Shown one piece after another: positions 16,610 to 25,397 of a stretch of DNA of 64,000 bases. The notes under the pieces are model-generated. The model was given only the letters and a program-made list of their open reading frames with translations, had not been told where the DNA came from and searched no databases. Where the stretch lies: the NCBI RefSeq assembly GCF_900109165.1, contig NZ_FNZF01000001.1:797376-861375 (forward strand), in the 5' to 3' direction. The position numbers and the translations under genes were made by a program. Numbering within the stretch: the stretch's first letter is position 1; every line of letters starts with the position of its first letter. This DNA is from Bhargavaea ginsengi. Lineage in GTDB: Bacteria > Bacillota > Bacilli > Bacillales_A > Planococcaceae.

Positions 16610-17644
16610 TTAGGCAATGACCGTTTGAATGGAAGGATAAACAGCTCTGCGGGCTGCAAAGAGGCTTCGCTCAGGTGTTTCCTGGTCAATTACACATCCA
16701 GGGCCGAGAATCAGTCCCTTTCCATCGACGGCATTAATGGACTCCCGCACATGATCTTCGATTTCTTTTACCGTCCCATCAATCAAAAGGCTGTTTCTAA
16801 CGACCTTATTGTTTTCGTCATAGTACGGTGCCTCCCGAATACCGCCGAGAAGGCATTTATCCGTCCTCTTGCGAGCTTCTGCCAAGGAAGGGGATACCCA
16901 CCGGTCATGCCAATTCAGGCAGTTCACGGGATAATCGGCTACGAGATCGAACATCACCTTGTCTCCGTGCATATGTGCGATGTTAAGAAACGTCTCTTGC
17001 TGATAGCTGTTGATCACCTTCAGGTCATACGGGACACCAAATGCCCGGTACTCCTCTTCTGTCATCAGTTCTTCGGTTGCACATTGTGTTGCAAAGAAGA
17101 AGCCATCCACCCCTGCTTCAATATTAGCTTTAACAAAGTTAATTGTGGTTTCAGTAATGACTTCCAGCGCCTGCATGACTAACTTCGGATTCATTTTCAT
17201 ATCAAGAAGCAATCGGTCTCCTGCCAATTTTCTGGCCACAGTCAGTGGACTGAATATAGTCTGGACAAAAGGAATTTCACCTTTCACTTCCTTACTGACA
17301 TACTTTGCGTACTGTAGCTGTTTCCCGTATGTTCCATAGATCGCAGGAAGAACTTCAAGTCTTCCCCAGTCCTCAACAGTTTCAATTCCCGGCTTCACGA
17401 CGACCGGAGGACGGTTCGGTGTGCTGTAGTACTCCACCGTTGCACCCCAGTCCTCAACGCAGTACAGGCCGAATGGCATGAGCTTGAGGAAATCAAAATC
17501 GAACTTTCGGCTTTGGGCGACTTGTGATTCAGCTAGCCCGCGCGGATTTATATCGTTTGCGGAAAGGTGCATCCAAAGACTCATCGGGACACGGTCGACT
17601 TCCTCATGATTCAACGCTGCTTGGATCCGCTCAAATTTATTCAT
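16610..17644 (-). CDS. Uroporphyrinogen decarboxylase-superfamily protein (MtaA-like methyltransferase type)
   Basis: A 344-residue TIM-barrel protein starting MNKFERIQAALNHEEVDRVPMSLWMH, the usual opening of UroD-like methyltransferases rather than of HemE. The zinc motif H-x-C of the methylcobamide:thiol methyltransferases reads AHMHGDKV near residue 223, so the Cys is replaced by His. GLILGPGCVID near residue 310 is in family position. Members move methyl groups to thiols or split C-S/C-C bonds. It follows a Cys/Met lyase and a polar amino-acid ABC importer, so a sulfur- or methyl-containing amino acid may be the substrate. The true reaction is unknown. Confidence 0.8.
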   Translation of the reverse strand: MNKFERIQAALNHEEVDRVPMSLWMHLSANDINPRGLAESQVAQSRKFDFDFLKLMPFGLYCVEDWGATVEYYSTPNRPPVVVKPGIETVEDWGRLEVLPAIYGTYGKQLQYAKYVSKEVKGEIPFVQTIFSPLTVARKLAGDRLLLDMKMNPKLVMQALEVITETTINFVKANIEAGVDGFFFATQCATEELMTEEEYRAFGVPYDLKVINSYQQETFLNIAHMHGDKVMFDLVADYPVNCLNWHDRWVSPSLAEARKRTDKCLLGGIREAPYYDENNKVVRNSLLIDGTVKEIEDHVRESINAVDGKGLILGPGCVIDQETPERSLFAARRAVYPSIQTVIA

Positions 17645-17671
17645 TTGCTTCGACTCCTTTTTATATAATCT

Positions 17672-18370
17672 TTAATACGCTTTTCTTAGCCTCAATTCAT
17701 ATCGGTTGATCAAGGCGGTGAGGATCGCGCTAATCAGCCAATAGATCAGTGCTGCCGCAACGAATGCTTCCAGATACCTGAAGCTCATCGCTCCCATTAT
17801 CTTCGCTTGGGCAAAGATATCGACAACAGTGATCAGAAAAGCAAGGGAGAGCGCTTTGATGATCACCATATAGGAGTTTAGGAAATCCGGAAGTGCTTCC
17901 ATGAGAGCTTGCGGCATGATAACGCGTGACAGTGTTTGCAAGAAGTTATAACCAAGAGAATGTGCAGCTTCAATCTGACCTTCACTCACAGACATAAACG
18001 CCCCTCTGATAATCTCCGACTGGAACGCAGACATAGTGAGCGAGAAAGTCACGATGACAACAACGACGGGATTTAAGTCATGGGGATTGAACTCAATTCC
18101 CACTATCTTCAGTAACAGATGTGCGATCTGCGGCAATGCATAATACATCAGGTAGAGCAGCACGACAGCAGGGGTACCCCTCAAAAAGGAGGTGAACACT
18201 TTTACAATCTGAGCAACGACGGGAATCCGGTATTGCTGGATCAGCGCAATGACTCCTCCGAGCAAAGTTGATAGGAAGAGAATGAGAATCGCCAAAAGAA
18301 GGGTTTTGGGGACAACCATCAGGATGCCGATAAAATCTTCAGCTAGAACATCGAATTTGAACATTGTCAT
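17672..18370 (-). CDS. Polar amino-acid ABC transporter permease (second)
   Basis: This 232-residue inner-membrane subunit of the His/Glu/Gln/Arg/opine permease family has about five helices. The ABC-interaction EAA loop is visible as AAHSLGYNFLQTLSRVIMPQALMEALPDF near residues 135-163. Its start overlaps the stop of the other permease by 4 bp. It should form a heterodimer with the product of 18367-19116. Confidence 0.93.
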   Translation of the reverse strand: MTMFKFDVLAEDFIGILMVVPKTLLLAILILFLSTLLGGVIALIQQYRIPVVAQIVKVFTSFLRGTPAVVLLYLMYYALPQIAHLLLKIVGIEFNPHDLNPVVVVIVTFSLTMSAFQSEIIRGAFMSVSEGQIEAAHSLGYNFLQTLSRVIMPQALMEALPDFLNSYMVIIKALSLAFLITVVDIFAQAKIMGAMSFRYLEAFVAAALIYWLISAILTALINRYELRLRKAY

Positions 18371-19116
18371 ACCCCCTTCTGAACCAAGATTCTCATTTTA
18401 CGCTTTGCCTTTTTCTTCGGAGCAAATCCATTGCTCAAGTTGTATTTTGCAGCCTTCTTCTCAAAGATTCGTACCATTGTATCCGCAGAAACAGTGATCG
18501 CCCAGAAAAGAAGCGCAATGGTCAGGTAGATTTCAATTTGGTGGGCGCCATACGAGCTTGAAACGAGAGTATTGGCCACCCCCATAATATCTGCTACGCC
18601 AATTGTAAAGATGAGGGACGTATCATGAATCAGGTAGACTAGCGCATTTCCCCATCCTGGAAGAGCAATCGGAATCACTTGAGGAGCGATAATTCGCGTG
18701 AACTTCTGAAAAGGGGTATAGCCAAGTCCATCTGCAGCTTCATGCTGCCCTTTTTCCACAGCGAGGTATGCCGGACGAAGAACCTCTGACAAGTAACCTG
18801 CATTATAAAGGGTCAGTGCCAGAACGGTTGCGGCAGCTGCACTAAAATCATTGATGTGGATTCCGATCATAGACAACAGGAATGGGAAACCGTAATACAT
18901 GAGGAACAGTTGCAGGACAATGGGAACACTTCTCGTGAACGAGATGAATAGATCCATGACCTTGCTCAGGTATTTCACCTTTTTGATTCGGATTGCGGTA
19001 ACCAGAATGCTCAAGCCCAAACCAAGAGTCGAAGATGCGATCAGAATGATGAGGGTTACATGAAGAACACTCAGGAGCGACGGAGTGATTTCGAGCATAT
19101 ATTTAATATCGAGCAA
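18367..19116 (-). CDS. Polar amino-acid ABC transporter permease (first)
   Basis: A 249-residue permease with the EAA loop EAADGLGYTPFQKFTRIIAPQVIPIALPGW near residues 146-175 and a basic C-terminal tail. The start is a TTG preceded by AAAGGAGG at about 9 nt. It is separated from the binding-protein gene by about 120 bp that contain a long hairpin, and coupled to the next permease by ATGA. Confidence 0.93.
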   Translation of the reverse strand: MLDIKYMLEITPSLLSVLHVTLIILIASSTLGLGLSILVTAIRIKKVKYLSKVMDLFISFTRSVPIVLQLFLMYYGFPFLLSMIGIHINDFSAAAATVLALTLYNAGYLSEVLRPAYLAVEKGQHEAADGLGYTPFQKFTRIIAPQVIPIALPGWGNALVYLIHDTSLIFTIGVADIMGVANTLVSSSYGAHQIEIYLTIALLFWAITVSADTMVRIFEKKAAKYNLSNGFAPKKKAKRKMRILVQKGV

Positions 19117-19196
19117 GGAGGCTTCCTCCTTTCCTTGGATGGCAGAGGGAGTTTTTGGGTATAATAGATACAGCTCTTTATGTCATTGACAGGAGC

Positions 19197-19233
19197 GTAT
19201 GGGGGATAAGCAGGCGTGCTGGCCTGCTTGCCC
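19197..19233. terminator. Hairpin between binding protein and permease genes
   Basis: AAGCAGG and CCTGCTT arms (about 19206-19212 and 19221-19227) extend with partly paired GGG/CCC ends. The T-run lies on the plus-strand side (19232-19238), so on the minus strand it is more likely an mRNA-stabilising 3' structure for the binding-protein message than an efficient terminator. Confidence 0.5.
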
Positions 19234-19239
19234 ATTTTT

Positions 19240-20055
19240 TTACTCAGTGAATTGGAATACGTCTTCACCGTAGTATTTAAGGGAGAGTTCTGATAACTTC
19301 CCTTCCTCTTTCAGCTCGGCCAGCGCTTCGCTGATGTCATCCCTTAACGCTTCATTTTCTTCGTTCTTGTAAATCATGAAGTATGTCGGGAATACTTCAA
19401 CCGGTTCAGTGGTGACGATCTGCATATCCTGACTTTCGATGATTTCGTTTTGGCCCAAGTTGGAAGGAAGAATCAGAGCATCGTATTTTCCTGATTCCAC
19501 TTCGCGCATCCGGTCTGCATACGATAGACCTGCGTCAGAAGTCTGGAATTCAATCTCATGATCAGGATTGTTTTCATTCCAATCCATGATGAAGTTAAAA
19601 ACGCCTCCAGTAGGGGTTGTTGGCACGATTTTCTTACCTACCAGGTCTTTCATGTTCTCAATGTCATCAGAATCATTTCGTTTATAGATTCGCATAAGGC
19701 TTGCACCATTATTTTCATCCGGAAGCAGATACTTCTCGGCCCTTTCTTCACTTTTGAAGAGACCCTGTGCAATCATGTCGTACTTGCCGGTATCCAAGCC
19801 GATTTCTGCAGCACTATCCGCCACTCCCACTAAATCGAACTCGTAGTCTTCGAGTTTTTCATCGACAAGTCGGAGGATATCCGGTTCATAGCCTGTCAGT
19901 TTGCCGTTTTCCTCCCAGCTCAGAGGCTTAGATGTCGGCGGGACGGCTACGGTGAGTGTTCGTACACCGTCTTCATCTGTAGAGGCCTCTCCATCGCTGC
20001 AAGCACCCAGGAAAAGCAGACCGGCCAGTGTAATGAATCCCCATTTTTTGTTCAT
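19240..20055 (-). CDS. Polar amino-acid ABC transporter binding lipoprotein
   Basis: A 271-residue SBP_bac_3 protein with a signal peptide and lipobox FLGAC (Cys near residue 19). Ligand-site landmarks are TSKPLSWEENGKLTGYEPDI near 46-65, KYDMIAQGLFKSEERAEKY near 91-110, and a hinge YADRMREVESGKYDALI near 176-192. Closest in style to cystine/sulfur amino-acid receptors, which agrees with the neighbouring lyase, but the ligand is inferred. Operon: ATPase upstream, permeases downstream. Confidence 0.92.
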   Translation of the reverse strand: MNKKWGFITLAGLLFLGACSDGEASTDEDGVRTLTVAVPPTSKPLSWEENGKLTGYEPDILRLVDEKLEDYEFDLVGVADSAAEIGLDTGKYDMIAQGLFKSEERAEKYLLPDENNGASLMRIYKRNDSDDIENMKDLVGKKIVPTTPTGGVFNFIMDWNENNPDHEIEFQTSDAGLSYADRMREVESGKYDALILPSNLGQNEIIESQDMQIVTTEPVEVFPTYFMIYKNEENEALRDDISEALAELKEEGKLSELSLKYYGEDVFQFTE

Positions 20056-20079
20056 GTTTGACCTCCTATTTAGTCTTAT

Positions 20080-20844
20080 TTATACATTGGCAACCGCTAG
20101 TTCTTCTTCTGTTTCGTAATACTCTTTCAGGAACTGCCTTGTCCGGATGTGGGTCGACTTTTCAAAGATTTCTTCGGGGGTCCCCTGTTCTACAATGTGT
20201 CCCTGATCCATAAAGACGACTTTCGATGAGATGTTTTTAGCGAATCTCATTTCGTGCGTGACGAGCAGGATGGTCATGCCTGATCTTGCGACATTCTCAA
20301 TAACTTTCAGAACTTCACCGACCAGTTCAGGGTCCAGTGCAGATGTCGGTTCGTCGAAAAGAATGACTTCCGGCTCCAAAGCCAATGCCCTGGCGATGCT
20401 CACTCTCTGCTGCTGCCCTCCGGATAAGCGGGAAGGATACATATCCTTCTTCTCCAGAAGGCCAACTTTCTCCAACTCCTCGCAACTTTTTTCGTAAGCT
20501 TCTTTTTTCGATTTCTTTTGAATGGCGATCTGCGCATCCATCACATTCTCGATGACTGTCTTATGCTTGAAGAGATTAAACTGCTGAAAAACCATGGCTG
20601 TTTTTCTTCGAAGTTTTAAAATGTCTTTTTTATTTGCGGACTTAAAATTGATGCCTACATCAGACAGTTTCACCTCCCCATCTGATGGTTTTTCAAGATA
20701 ATTAATAGATCTCAGCAAAGTAGTTTTGCCGGTGCCGCTTGGTCCTATAAACGTGACGACTTCCCCTTTTTGAACGGTGATATCTATTCCTTTCAGCACT
20801 TCATGTTCTCCGAAAGCAACCCGCAAGTTTTTCAGTGTCAGCAT
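20080..20844 (-). CDS. Polar amino-acid ABC transporter ATPase
   Basis: A 254-residue ABC ATPase with Walker A GPSGTGKTT near residues 32-40, Q-loop VFQQFNLF, signature LSGGQQQRVSIARAL near 137-150, Walker B VILFDEPTSALD and H-loop VTHEM. The ATG at 20842-20844 follows GGAGGGG; the frame is open 29 codons further upstream, without a ribosome-binding site. It energises the two permeases downstream. Confidence 0.95.
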   Translation of the reverse strand: MLTLKNLRVAFGEHEVLKGIDITVQKGEVVTFIGPSGTGKTTLLRSINYLEKPSDGEVKLSDVGINFKSANKKDILKLRRKTAMVFQQFNLFKHKTVIENVMDAQIAIQKKSKKEAYEKSCEELEKVGLLEKKDMYPSRLSGGQQQRVSIARALALEPEVILFDEPTSALDPELVGEVLKVIENVARSGMTILLVTHEMRFAKNISSKVVFMDQGHIVEQGTPEEIFEKSTHIRTRQFLKEYYETEEELAVANV

Positions 20845-20955
20845 TCGGTCCCCTCCATTTTTTAACTTACGATTCGGAATATTAGGATAATTATTTCGAA
20901 AAAATGATGACTTGTCCTCAACATGCTTCATCGTGAAGCACCTAGATGGTCCAAG

Positions 20956-22158
20956 TCAGTTTTTCATCGGGACAGCAACTGTACACAAAAGCGCCTGATT
21001 TAAGTCCTCTATAATATCCTCGGCATCCTCCAACCCTACCGACAAACGGATCAAACCTGTCGAAAGACCGAATTCATGGAGCTGACTCTCAGGAATGGAT
21101 GAATGCGTCATGGATGCAGGGTGCTGGACAAGCGTTTCTGGATCCCCCAGGCTAAATGAAATCATCGCGACTTTCAGGGCGCTGATAAAGTCCTTTCCGG
21201 TCTGGACATCTCCTTTGACCTCAAATGCGACAATCCCTCCCATGTTCTTCATTTGCTTTTTAGCCAGGCTGTGTTGCGGGTGGGATGGCAGTCCAGGATA
21301 GAAGACCCGCTCCACCATTGGATGCTGTTCCAGGTATTCCGCCACCTCCTGTGCATTTCTACAATGCTGTTCCATCCGGATCCCTAGCGTCTTGATCCCT
21401 CTGAGGACCAAGAAAGATTCCCAGGCATTTAGGTTCTGGCCAAGGTCCCCCATGACATCTTTGCGCATGTAATCGATGTCCGCTTTGGATCCGCAGATAA
21501 TACCCGCAATCACATCTCCATGACCATTCAAATATTTCGTAGCACTATGAACCACGATATCCGCCCCCAAGTCGATGGGCCTTTGGAGATAGGGTGTCAT
21601 GAACGTATTATCAACAATAAGCTTTAGGTCGTGGCGTTTTGTGATCACTGCCACTTCTGCAATATCGATGAGTGTTAGCGTCGGATTGGATGGCGTCTCG
21701 ATATACACCGCCTTTGTATTCTCTTTAATTGCATTTTCAATATTTAAATAATCTGTGCAATCTACAAAATCATACTCAATTCCATAGCGTGTCGCAATGT
21801 TAGATAGGAATTTATGAGTGCCTCCATATACATCTTTCGTTACGACTACGTGATCTCCGGTGCGAAGAGATGCCATCAATGCGATACTGATCGCAGCCAT
21901 TCCGCTGCTGACCCCAAGGGCATCTTCAGCGCCTTCTAGGACAGCGACCTTATTTTCTAGCGTTCTTGTCGTCGGGTTTCCATACCGTCCGTAGTAACGG
22001 CCCTCTTTTTTTCCCGAAACGACGTCAACGGCGGACTCCGCATTGTCGAAACAATAAGCGACGGCCGGAATGATGGACTGTGACACAGCTCCAGATTTCT
22101 CATCAGGGCATTGTTCCGCATGAATGGCAGTTGTATTGAAACGATGGTTGATTGTCAT
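20956..22158 (-). CDS. Cys/Met-metabolism PLP enzyme (cystathionine gamma-lyase / methionine gamma-lyase type)
   Basis: An approximately 400-residue type I PLP enzyme. Visible motifs are the phosphate/substrate loop YGRYGNPTTRTLE near 48-60, SSGMAA near 84-89, the KDVYGGTHKFL stretch, and the Schiff-base Lys in VHSATKYLNGHGDV near residue 199. The Cys that marks true methionine gamma-lyases in the YGxT loop is Gly here, so cystathionine lyase/synthase or a broader C-S lyase is as likely. The ATG at 22156-22158 follows AAGAGGAG; a GTG at 22194 overlaps the regulator stop. Second gene of the GntR-controlled operon. Confidence 0.9.
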   Translation of the reverse strand: MTINHRFNTTAIHAEQCPDEKSGAVSQSIIPAVAYCFDNAESAVDVVSGKKEGRYYGRYGNPTTRTLENKVAVLEGAEDALGVSSGMAAISIALMASLRTGDHVVVTKDVYGGTHKFLSNIATRYGIEYDFVDCTDYLNIENAIKENTKAVYIETPSNPTLTLIDIAEVAVITKRHDLKLIVDNTFMTPYLQRPIDLGADIVVHSATKYLNGHGDVIAGIICGSKADIDYMRKDVMGDLGQNLNAWESFLVLRGIKTLGIRMEQHCRNAQEVAEYLEQHPMVERVFYPGLPSHPQHSLAKKQMKNMGGIVAFEVKGDVQTGKDFISALKVAMISFSLGDPETLVQHPASMTHSSIPESQLHEFGLSTGLIRLSVGLEDAEDIIEDLNQALLCTVAVPMKN

Positions 22159-22190
22159 GAATAAACCACTCCTCTTGATTGAATTAAATT

Positions 22191-22862
22191 TCACCAGGCT
22201 TCCTGTTTTCTGCTTTCATAGATTTTGATGGCATCGATAGCGGATTGAAGACTGTTTTCAATATGTTGCTTCATGGCCAGCCCAGCCCCTTCCGCATCTC
22301 TGTTTGCCATACACCTAACAATCTGATGGTGTTCCTTCCCCTCTTCGATAGTTCGCTCCAACTTTTGATTTGGAACCAGTCTTCGATATCGATGGATGTG
22401 ATCGTTTAGTTGAGTGATAAAGTTATTCACCGTCTGATTGCCGCTTAATTGGTAGATGTATGTGTGAAACATAGAACCGTACTTTAAAATCTCATCCAGG
22501 TCCTTTGACTGCAATGCTTCATGAATCATTTCGGCAAGCTTGGCGAGCTCGGCCAAATCCTGCTCAGTTGCATTTTCAGTGGCCTCGTAAACAGCGATTT
22601 CTTCGAGTTTAGATCGTACGTTAAAAATTTCTTTGACTTCTTTTACAGAGATATTCGATATTCTCAGCCGCCCATTTCCTTGGCGTTCTACTAGCTTCTC
22701 GAGTTCAAGCCTTTGCAGCGCAGCCCTTAGAGGGGTCCGGCTAATTTCCAACCTTGCAGAGATCTCTTCCTCGACAACAGGCTGTAGCGGTTCTAATGTA
22801 CCCTCAATAATTCGTTTCTTAATTTCATGATAGGCATATTCTGCCGCGGTAGACCTTACCAA
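22191..22862 (-). CDS. GntR-family regulator (FadR/FCD type)
   Basis: A 223-residue regulator with an N-terminal winged helix (AYHEIKKRIIEGTLEP, then RLEISRTPLRAALQRLELEKLVERQGNGRLRIS, residues ~9-68). An all-helical FCD ligand domain (about 78-210) carries the usual metal-ligand pattern with H109-like MFHTYIYQLSGN and late HxxI residues. The start is TTG after AAAGGAGG. It is the first gene of the lyase-ABC-UroD operon and has four matching operator boxes over its own promoter, so autoregulation is likely. Confidence 0.92.
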   Translation of the reverse strand: MVRSTAAEYAYHEIKKRIIEGTLEPLQPVVEEEISARLEISRTPLRAALQRLELEKLVERQGNGRLRISNISVKEVKEIFNVRSKLEEIAVYEATENATEQDLAELAKLAEMIHEALQSKDLDEILKYGSMFHTYIYQLSGNQTVNNFITQLNDHIHRYRRLVPNQKLERTIEEGKEHHQIVRCMANRDAEGAGLAMKQHIENSLQSAIDAIKIYESRKQEAW

Positions 22863-22878
22863 AGAGACGCCTCCTTTC

Positions 22879-22950
22879 TGTACACAATATTTGTATACAA
22901 AGTTTAAGGGTAAAAAAATTTAGAACTCTGTATACAATTCCTGTACACAA
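22879..22950. promoter_or_regulatory. Four GntR-type operator boxes TGTAYACAA
   Basis: TGTACACAA at 22879-22887 and 22942-22950, TGTATACAA at 22892-22900 and 22930-22938. They form two pairs spaced 13 and 12 bp apart. The second box extends to a perfect 12-bp palindrome TTTGTATACAAA (22890-22901). The right-hand pair covers the expected transcription start. Confidence 0.75.
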
Positions 22951-22979
22951 ATAATAAGATGTATTGTAAGCGCTGTCAA
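22951..22979 (-). promoter_or_regulatory. Sigma-A promoter of the GntR-lyase-ABC operon
   Basis: TTGACA (22974-22979) and TATTAT (22951-22956) on the minus strand with a 17-bp spacer. The predicted start falls at about 22944, inside an operator box. Confidence 0.8.
22965..22978. promoter_or_regulatory. Perfect cre (CcpA) box overlapping the -35
   Basis: TGTAAGCGCTGTCA agrees with TGWAANCGNTNWCA at every defined position and overlaps the -35 hexamer. CcpA bound here would block RNA polymerase, placing the operon under carbon catabolite repression as well as GntR control. Confidence 0.75.
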
Positions 22980-23039
22980 CACATTTTTCGAAATATTTAT
23001 GAAATATTCTGTACTAACCTTTTATCTTGGTCTTTCAAC

Positions 23040-23936
23040 TTAAAAATAGCTGCTTTGTTTATCGGCTGATTCAAACATCTTCATGATGACCCTTGTTCCA
23101 TTTTCCCCCTCGCCCAATCTTTCCAGTTCCTCAAACAAAGCCAGAGATAAATCTAAGCTGGGTGTCTCAGTATTCCCCATAACGTCCTTTGCGATTTTCA
23201 AGTCTTTAACGAGGTGCTTCACTTGGAAACCTGGACGATAATCCCCTTTAATCATTTTGTATGCCAGGTTTTCCATTACCCAGCTTTGAGCAGTTCCTGT
23301 TGATAACAAGTCAATCACTGACTCAGGATCCAGGCCAGCTTTCTTTGCCAAGACAATCACTTCACAGACACCAACCATTTGATTAGCCATCGCCAACTGA
23401 TTACAAGCCTTCGTTAATTGACCTGAACCCGCATGTCCTGTATGAACAATTTTTCTGCCTAGTTGCTGTAGGATCGGCAATGCCCGCTCAAACCCTTTCC
23501 GGCTCCCACCAACCATTATGGTGAGTGTTCCTTTTTCCGCTCCTTCCACTCCCCCAGAAACAGGGCCGTCCAAAGAAATGAGTCGATTTTTTTCTGCTAC
23601 TTCCGCAATTCTTTTTGCAAGCGAGGGCTTGGATGTGGTCATATCGATTAACAAAGTGCCGGATTTGCTATTTTCCAAAATGCCATCCTGATCGAAATAA
23701 ATCTCCTCGACATCCTCCGGTATCCCTACCATGGTGAATATCACATCAGACTCTTCAGCTAACTGCTTAACTGAGTCCTTCCAAACCGCTCCATTGTCCA
23801 GTAATTCCACAGCTTTTTCTCTTGTTCTTGTGAAAACATTAACGAGGTACTCCTTCTCAATTAACCGGTTGGCCATCTTGCTTCCCATTATTCCTACACC
23901 AACAAAACCTATTGATTCCTTGATTTCGTTCCGCAC
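23040..23936 (-). CDS. Beta-hydroxyacid dehydrogenase (3-hydroxyisobutyrate dehydrogenase family)
   Basis: A ~298-residue NAD(P)-dependent enzyme. The Rossmann motif FVGVGIMGSKMANRL is near residues 10-24 and the substrate-binding signature LDGPVSGGVEGAEKGTLTIMVGG near 117-140. The catalytic Lys is in GQLTKACNQLAMANQM near 168-183. The GTG at 23934-23936 sits 8 nt after AAAGGAG; an upstream GTG overlaps that site. It oxidises a 3-hydroxyacid such as 3-hydroxyisobutyrate, tartronate semialdehyde or similar. It is a single gene, divided from the AtuA operon by a hairpin, but lies downstream of it on the same strand. Confidence 0.88.
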   Translation of the reverse strand: MRNEIKESIGFVGVGIMGSKMANRLIEKEYLVNVFTRTREKAVELLDNGAVWKDSVKQLAEESDVIFTMVGIPEDVEEIYFDQDGILENSKSGTLLIDMTTSKPSLAKRIAEVAEKNRLISLDGPVSGGVEGAEKGTLTIMVGGSRKGFERALPILQQLGRKIVHTGHAGSGQLTKACNQLAMANQMVGVCEVIVLAKKAGLDPESVIDLLSTGTAQSWVMENLAYKMIKGDYRPGFQVKHLVKDLKIAKDVMGNTETPSLDLSLALFEELERLGEGENGTRVIMKMFESADKQSSYF

Positions 23937-24037
23937 CCTTATCACTCCTTTGTATAATAATAACTAATATTTCTTAATTGTCTATATTATATTTGCTTCC
24001 TACCTATGCTTTTCTCAAGTGTGTCTTTACGTATAGA

Positions 24038-24074
24038 GAGTCCCTCTGCCCGCATGGCCTTGGCAGAGGGACTC
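24038..24074 (-). terminator. 13-bp perfect hairpin after the CitMHS gene
   Basis: GAGTCCCTCTGCC (24038-24050) pairs with GGCAGAGGGACTC (24062-24074). No strong T-run follows on the minus strand, but the stem is very stable and sits just past the operon end. Confidence 0.6.
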
Positions 24075-24088
24075 CCCCTTATATAATA

Positions 24089-25384
24089 TTAAATAATCAC
24101 CCCAGTAATCACCGCCACAATCGTCATCACTATCGTCGTTCCAAAGGCCCACTTGAACACAAATTTCTGATGGTCCGCCAGTTCGACGCCTGCGAGTCCG
24201 ATCAATAGGAAGGTTGAGGCAGTTAGCGGACTGAGTGGGAAGCCGGTGGTCATCTGGCCGAGGATGGCCGCGCTGCCGATACTTGCCGCTTCGACTCCGT
24301 ACGCCGCTGCCGTTTCACTTACAATCGGCAGGACGCCAAAGTAAAAGGCATCCGGCGTGAACAGTAAGCTGAGCGGCATTCCGATGACCGCTACAATCAC
24401 TCCCATCATGCCGCCGACTTCGTCAGGGATGATGCTGACGAGCGCATTGGCCATCTCACTGATCATGCCCGTGCCTGACAAGATGCCGGTGAAGACCCCG
24501 GCTGCGAAGATGATGGAGACTACGGTGATCATACCGACTGCCTGCGTTCTCACCTGTTCCATCTGGTCTTCCGGCTTCGGATAGTTGATGATGACTGCGA
24601 TGGCGAAGGCCAGCATGAAGATGATCGGCAGCGGGAGCCATACTTTTACGAGTGCGACGATCGTGATGATCGTCAGCAACAGGTTAAACCAGAATAGTTT
24701 CGGCCGCCGCATCGCTTTATCTTCATCCGACAGTTCTGCATGGAAGTCGTACTCCACATCCGCTATCCCCAGACGCTTTCGCTCTTTCCGGCCGATCCAG
24801 TAAGCCACGAACAATACCCATATTATCCCCGCGATCATTGCAGGGATGACCGGGTTGAAGATGGCGCTGGCATCGAGCTCCAGCGCAGATGCGGCACGCG
24901 CTGTTGGACCGCCCCACGGCAACAGGTTCATTACACCGGCCCCCAGCGCCACAATTCCAGCCAGCACAATTCTGCTGATGCCCAGCTTAATGTAAAGCGG
25001 CAGCAACGCCGGTATAGTAATCAGGAATGTCGACGCCCCCGATCCGTCCAGGTGTGCGAGCATCGCGATGACCGCGGTGCCCACGACCACCTTGAGCGGA
25101 TCCCCTTTCACTGCCCGCAATACACGGGAGATGAGCGGGTCGAACAATCCCGCATTGTTCATGACACCAAAGTACAAAATCGCGAACCCGAGCATGATGC
25201 CGGTCGGGACGACACTGATGACGCCGTCCAGCATGAATCCGCCCATTTCACCCCAAAATCCCCCGATCAGGGCGAAGACGACCGGAACTAGTATCAAAGA
25301 CACGATGACGGATACCCGCTTCGTCAGGATCAGCGCCAGAAACACCACAATTGTCAGAAAGCCCAACAGAGCCAACATATTCAT
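24089..25384 (-). CDS. CitMHS-family metal-citrate/proton symporter-like permease
   Basis: A 431-residue, ~12-helix transporter. Family features are DGSGASTFLITIPALLPLY near residue 113-131, LPWGGPTARAASAL near 153-166, and the duplicated late motif GMPLSLLFTPDAFYFGVLPIV near 345-365. These match the citrate-Mg/Ca:H+ symporters (CitM/CitH) and relatives that move other carboxylates. It is the third gene of the AtuA operon (13-bp gap), so it probably imports the operon's substrate. Confidence 0.9.
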   Translation of the reverse strand: MNMLALLGFLTIVVFLALILTKRVSVIVSLILVPVVFALIGGFWGEMGGFMLDGVISVVPTGIMLGFAILYFGVMNNAGLFDPLISRVLRAVKGDPLKVVVGTAVIAMLAHLDGSGASTFLITIPALLPLYIKLGISRIVLAGIVALGAGVMNLLPWGGPTARAASALELDASAIFNPVIPAMIAGIIWVLFVAYWIGRKERKRLGIADVEYDFHAELSDEDKAMRRPKLFWFNLLLTIITIVALVKVWLPLPIIFMLAFAIAVIINYPKPEDQMEQVRTQAVGMITVVSIIFAAGVFTGILSGTGMISEMANALVSIIPDEVGGMMGVIVAVIGMPLSLLFTPDAFYFGVLPIVSETAAAYGVEAASIGSAAILGQMTTGFPLSPLTASTFLLIGLAGVELADHQKFVFKWAFGTTIVMTIVAVITGVII

Positions 25385-25397
25385 TTCCCCCTATTTA

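Noticed and set aside
19197-19240. Rho-independent terminator acting on the minus strand
   Set aside because: The T-run is on the other side of the stem for minus-strand transcription, so it is described as a hairpin that may stabilise the upstream message.
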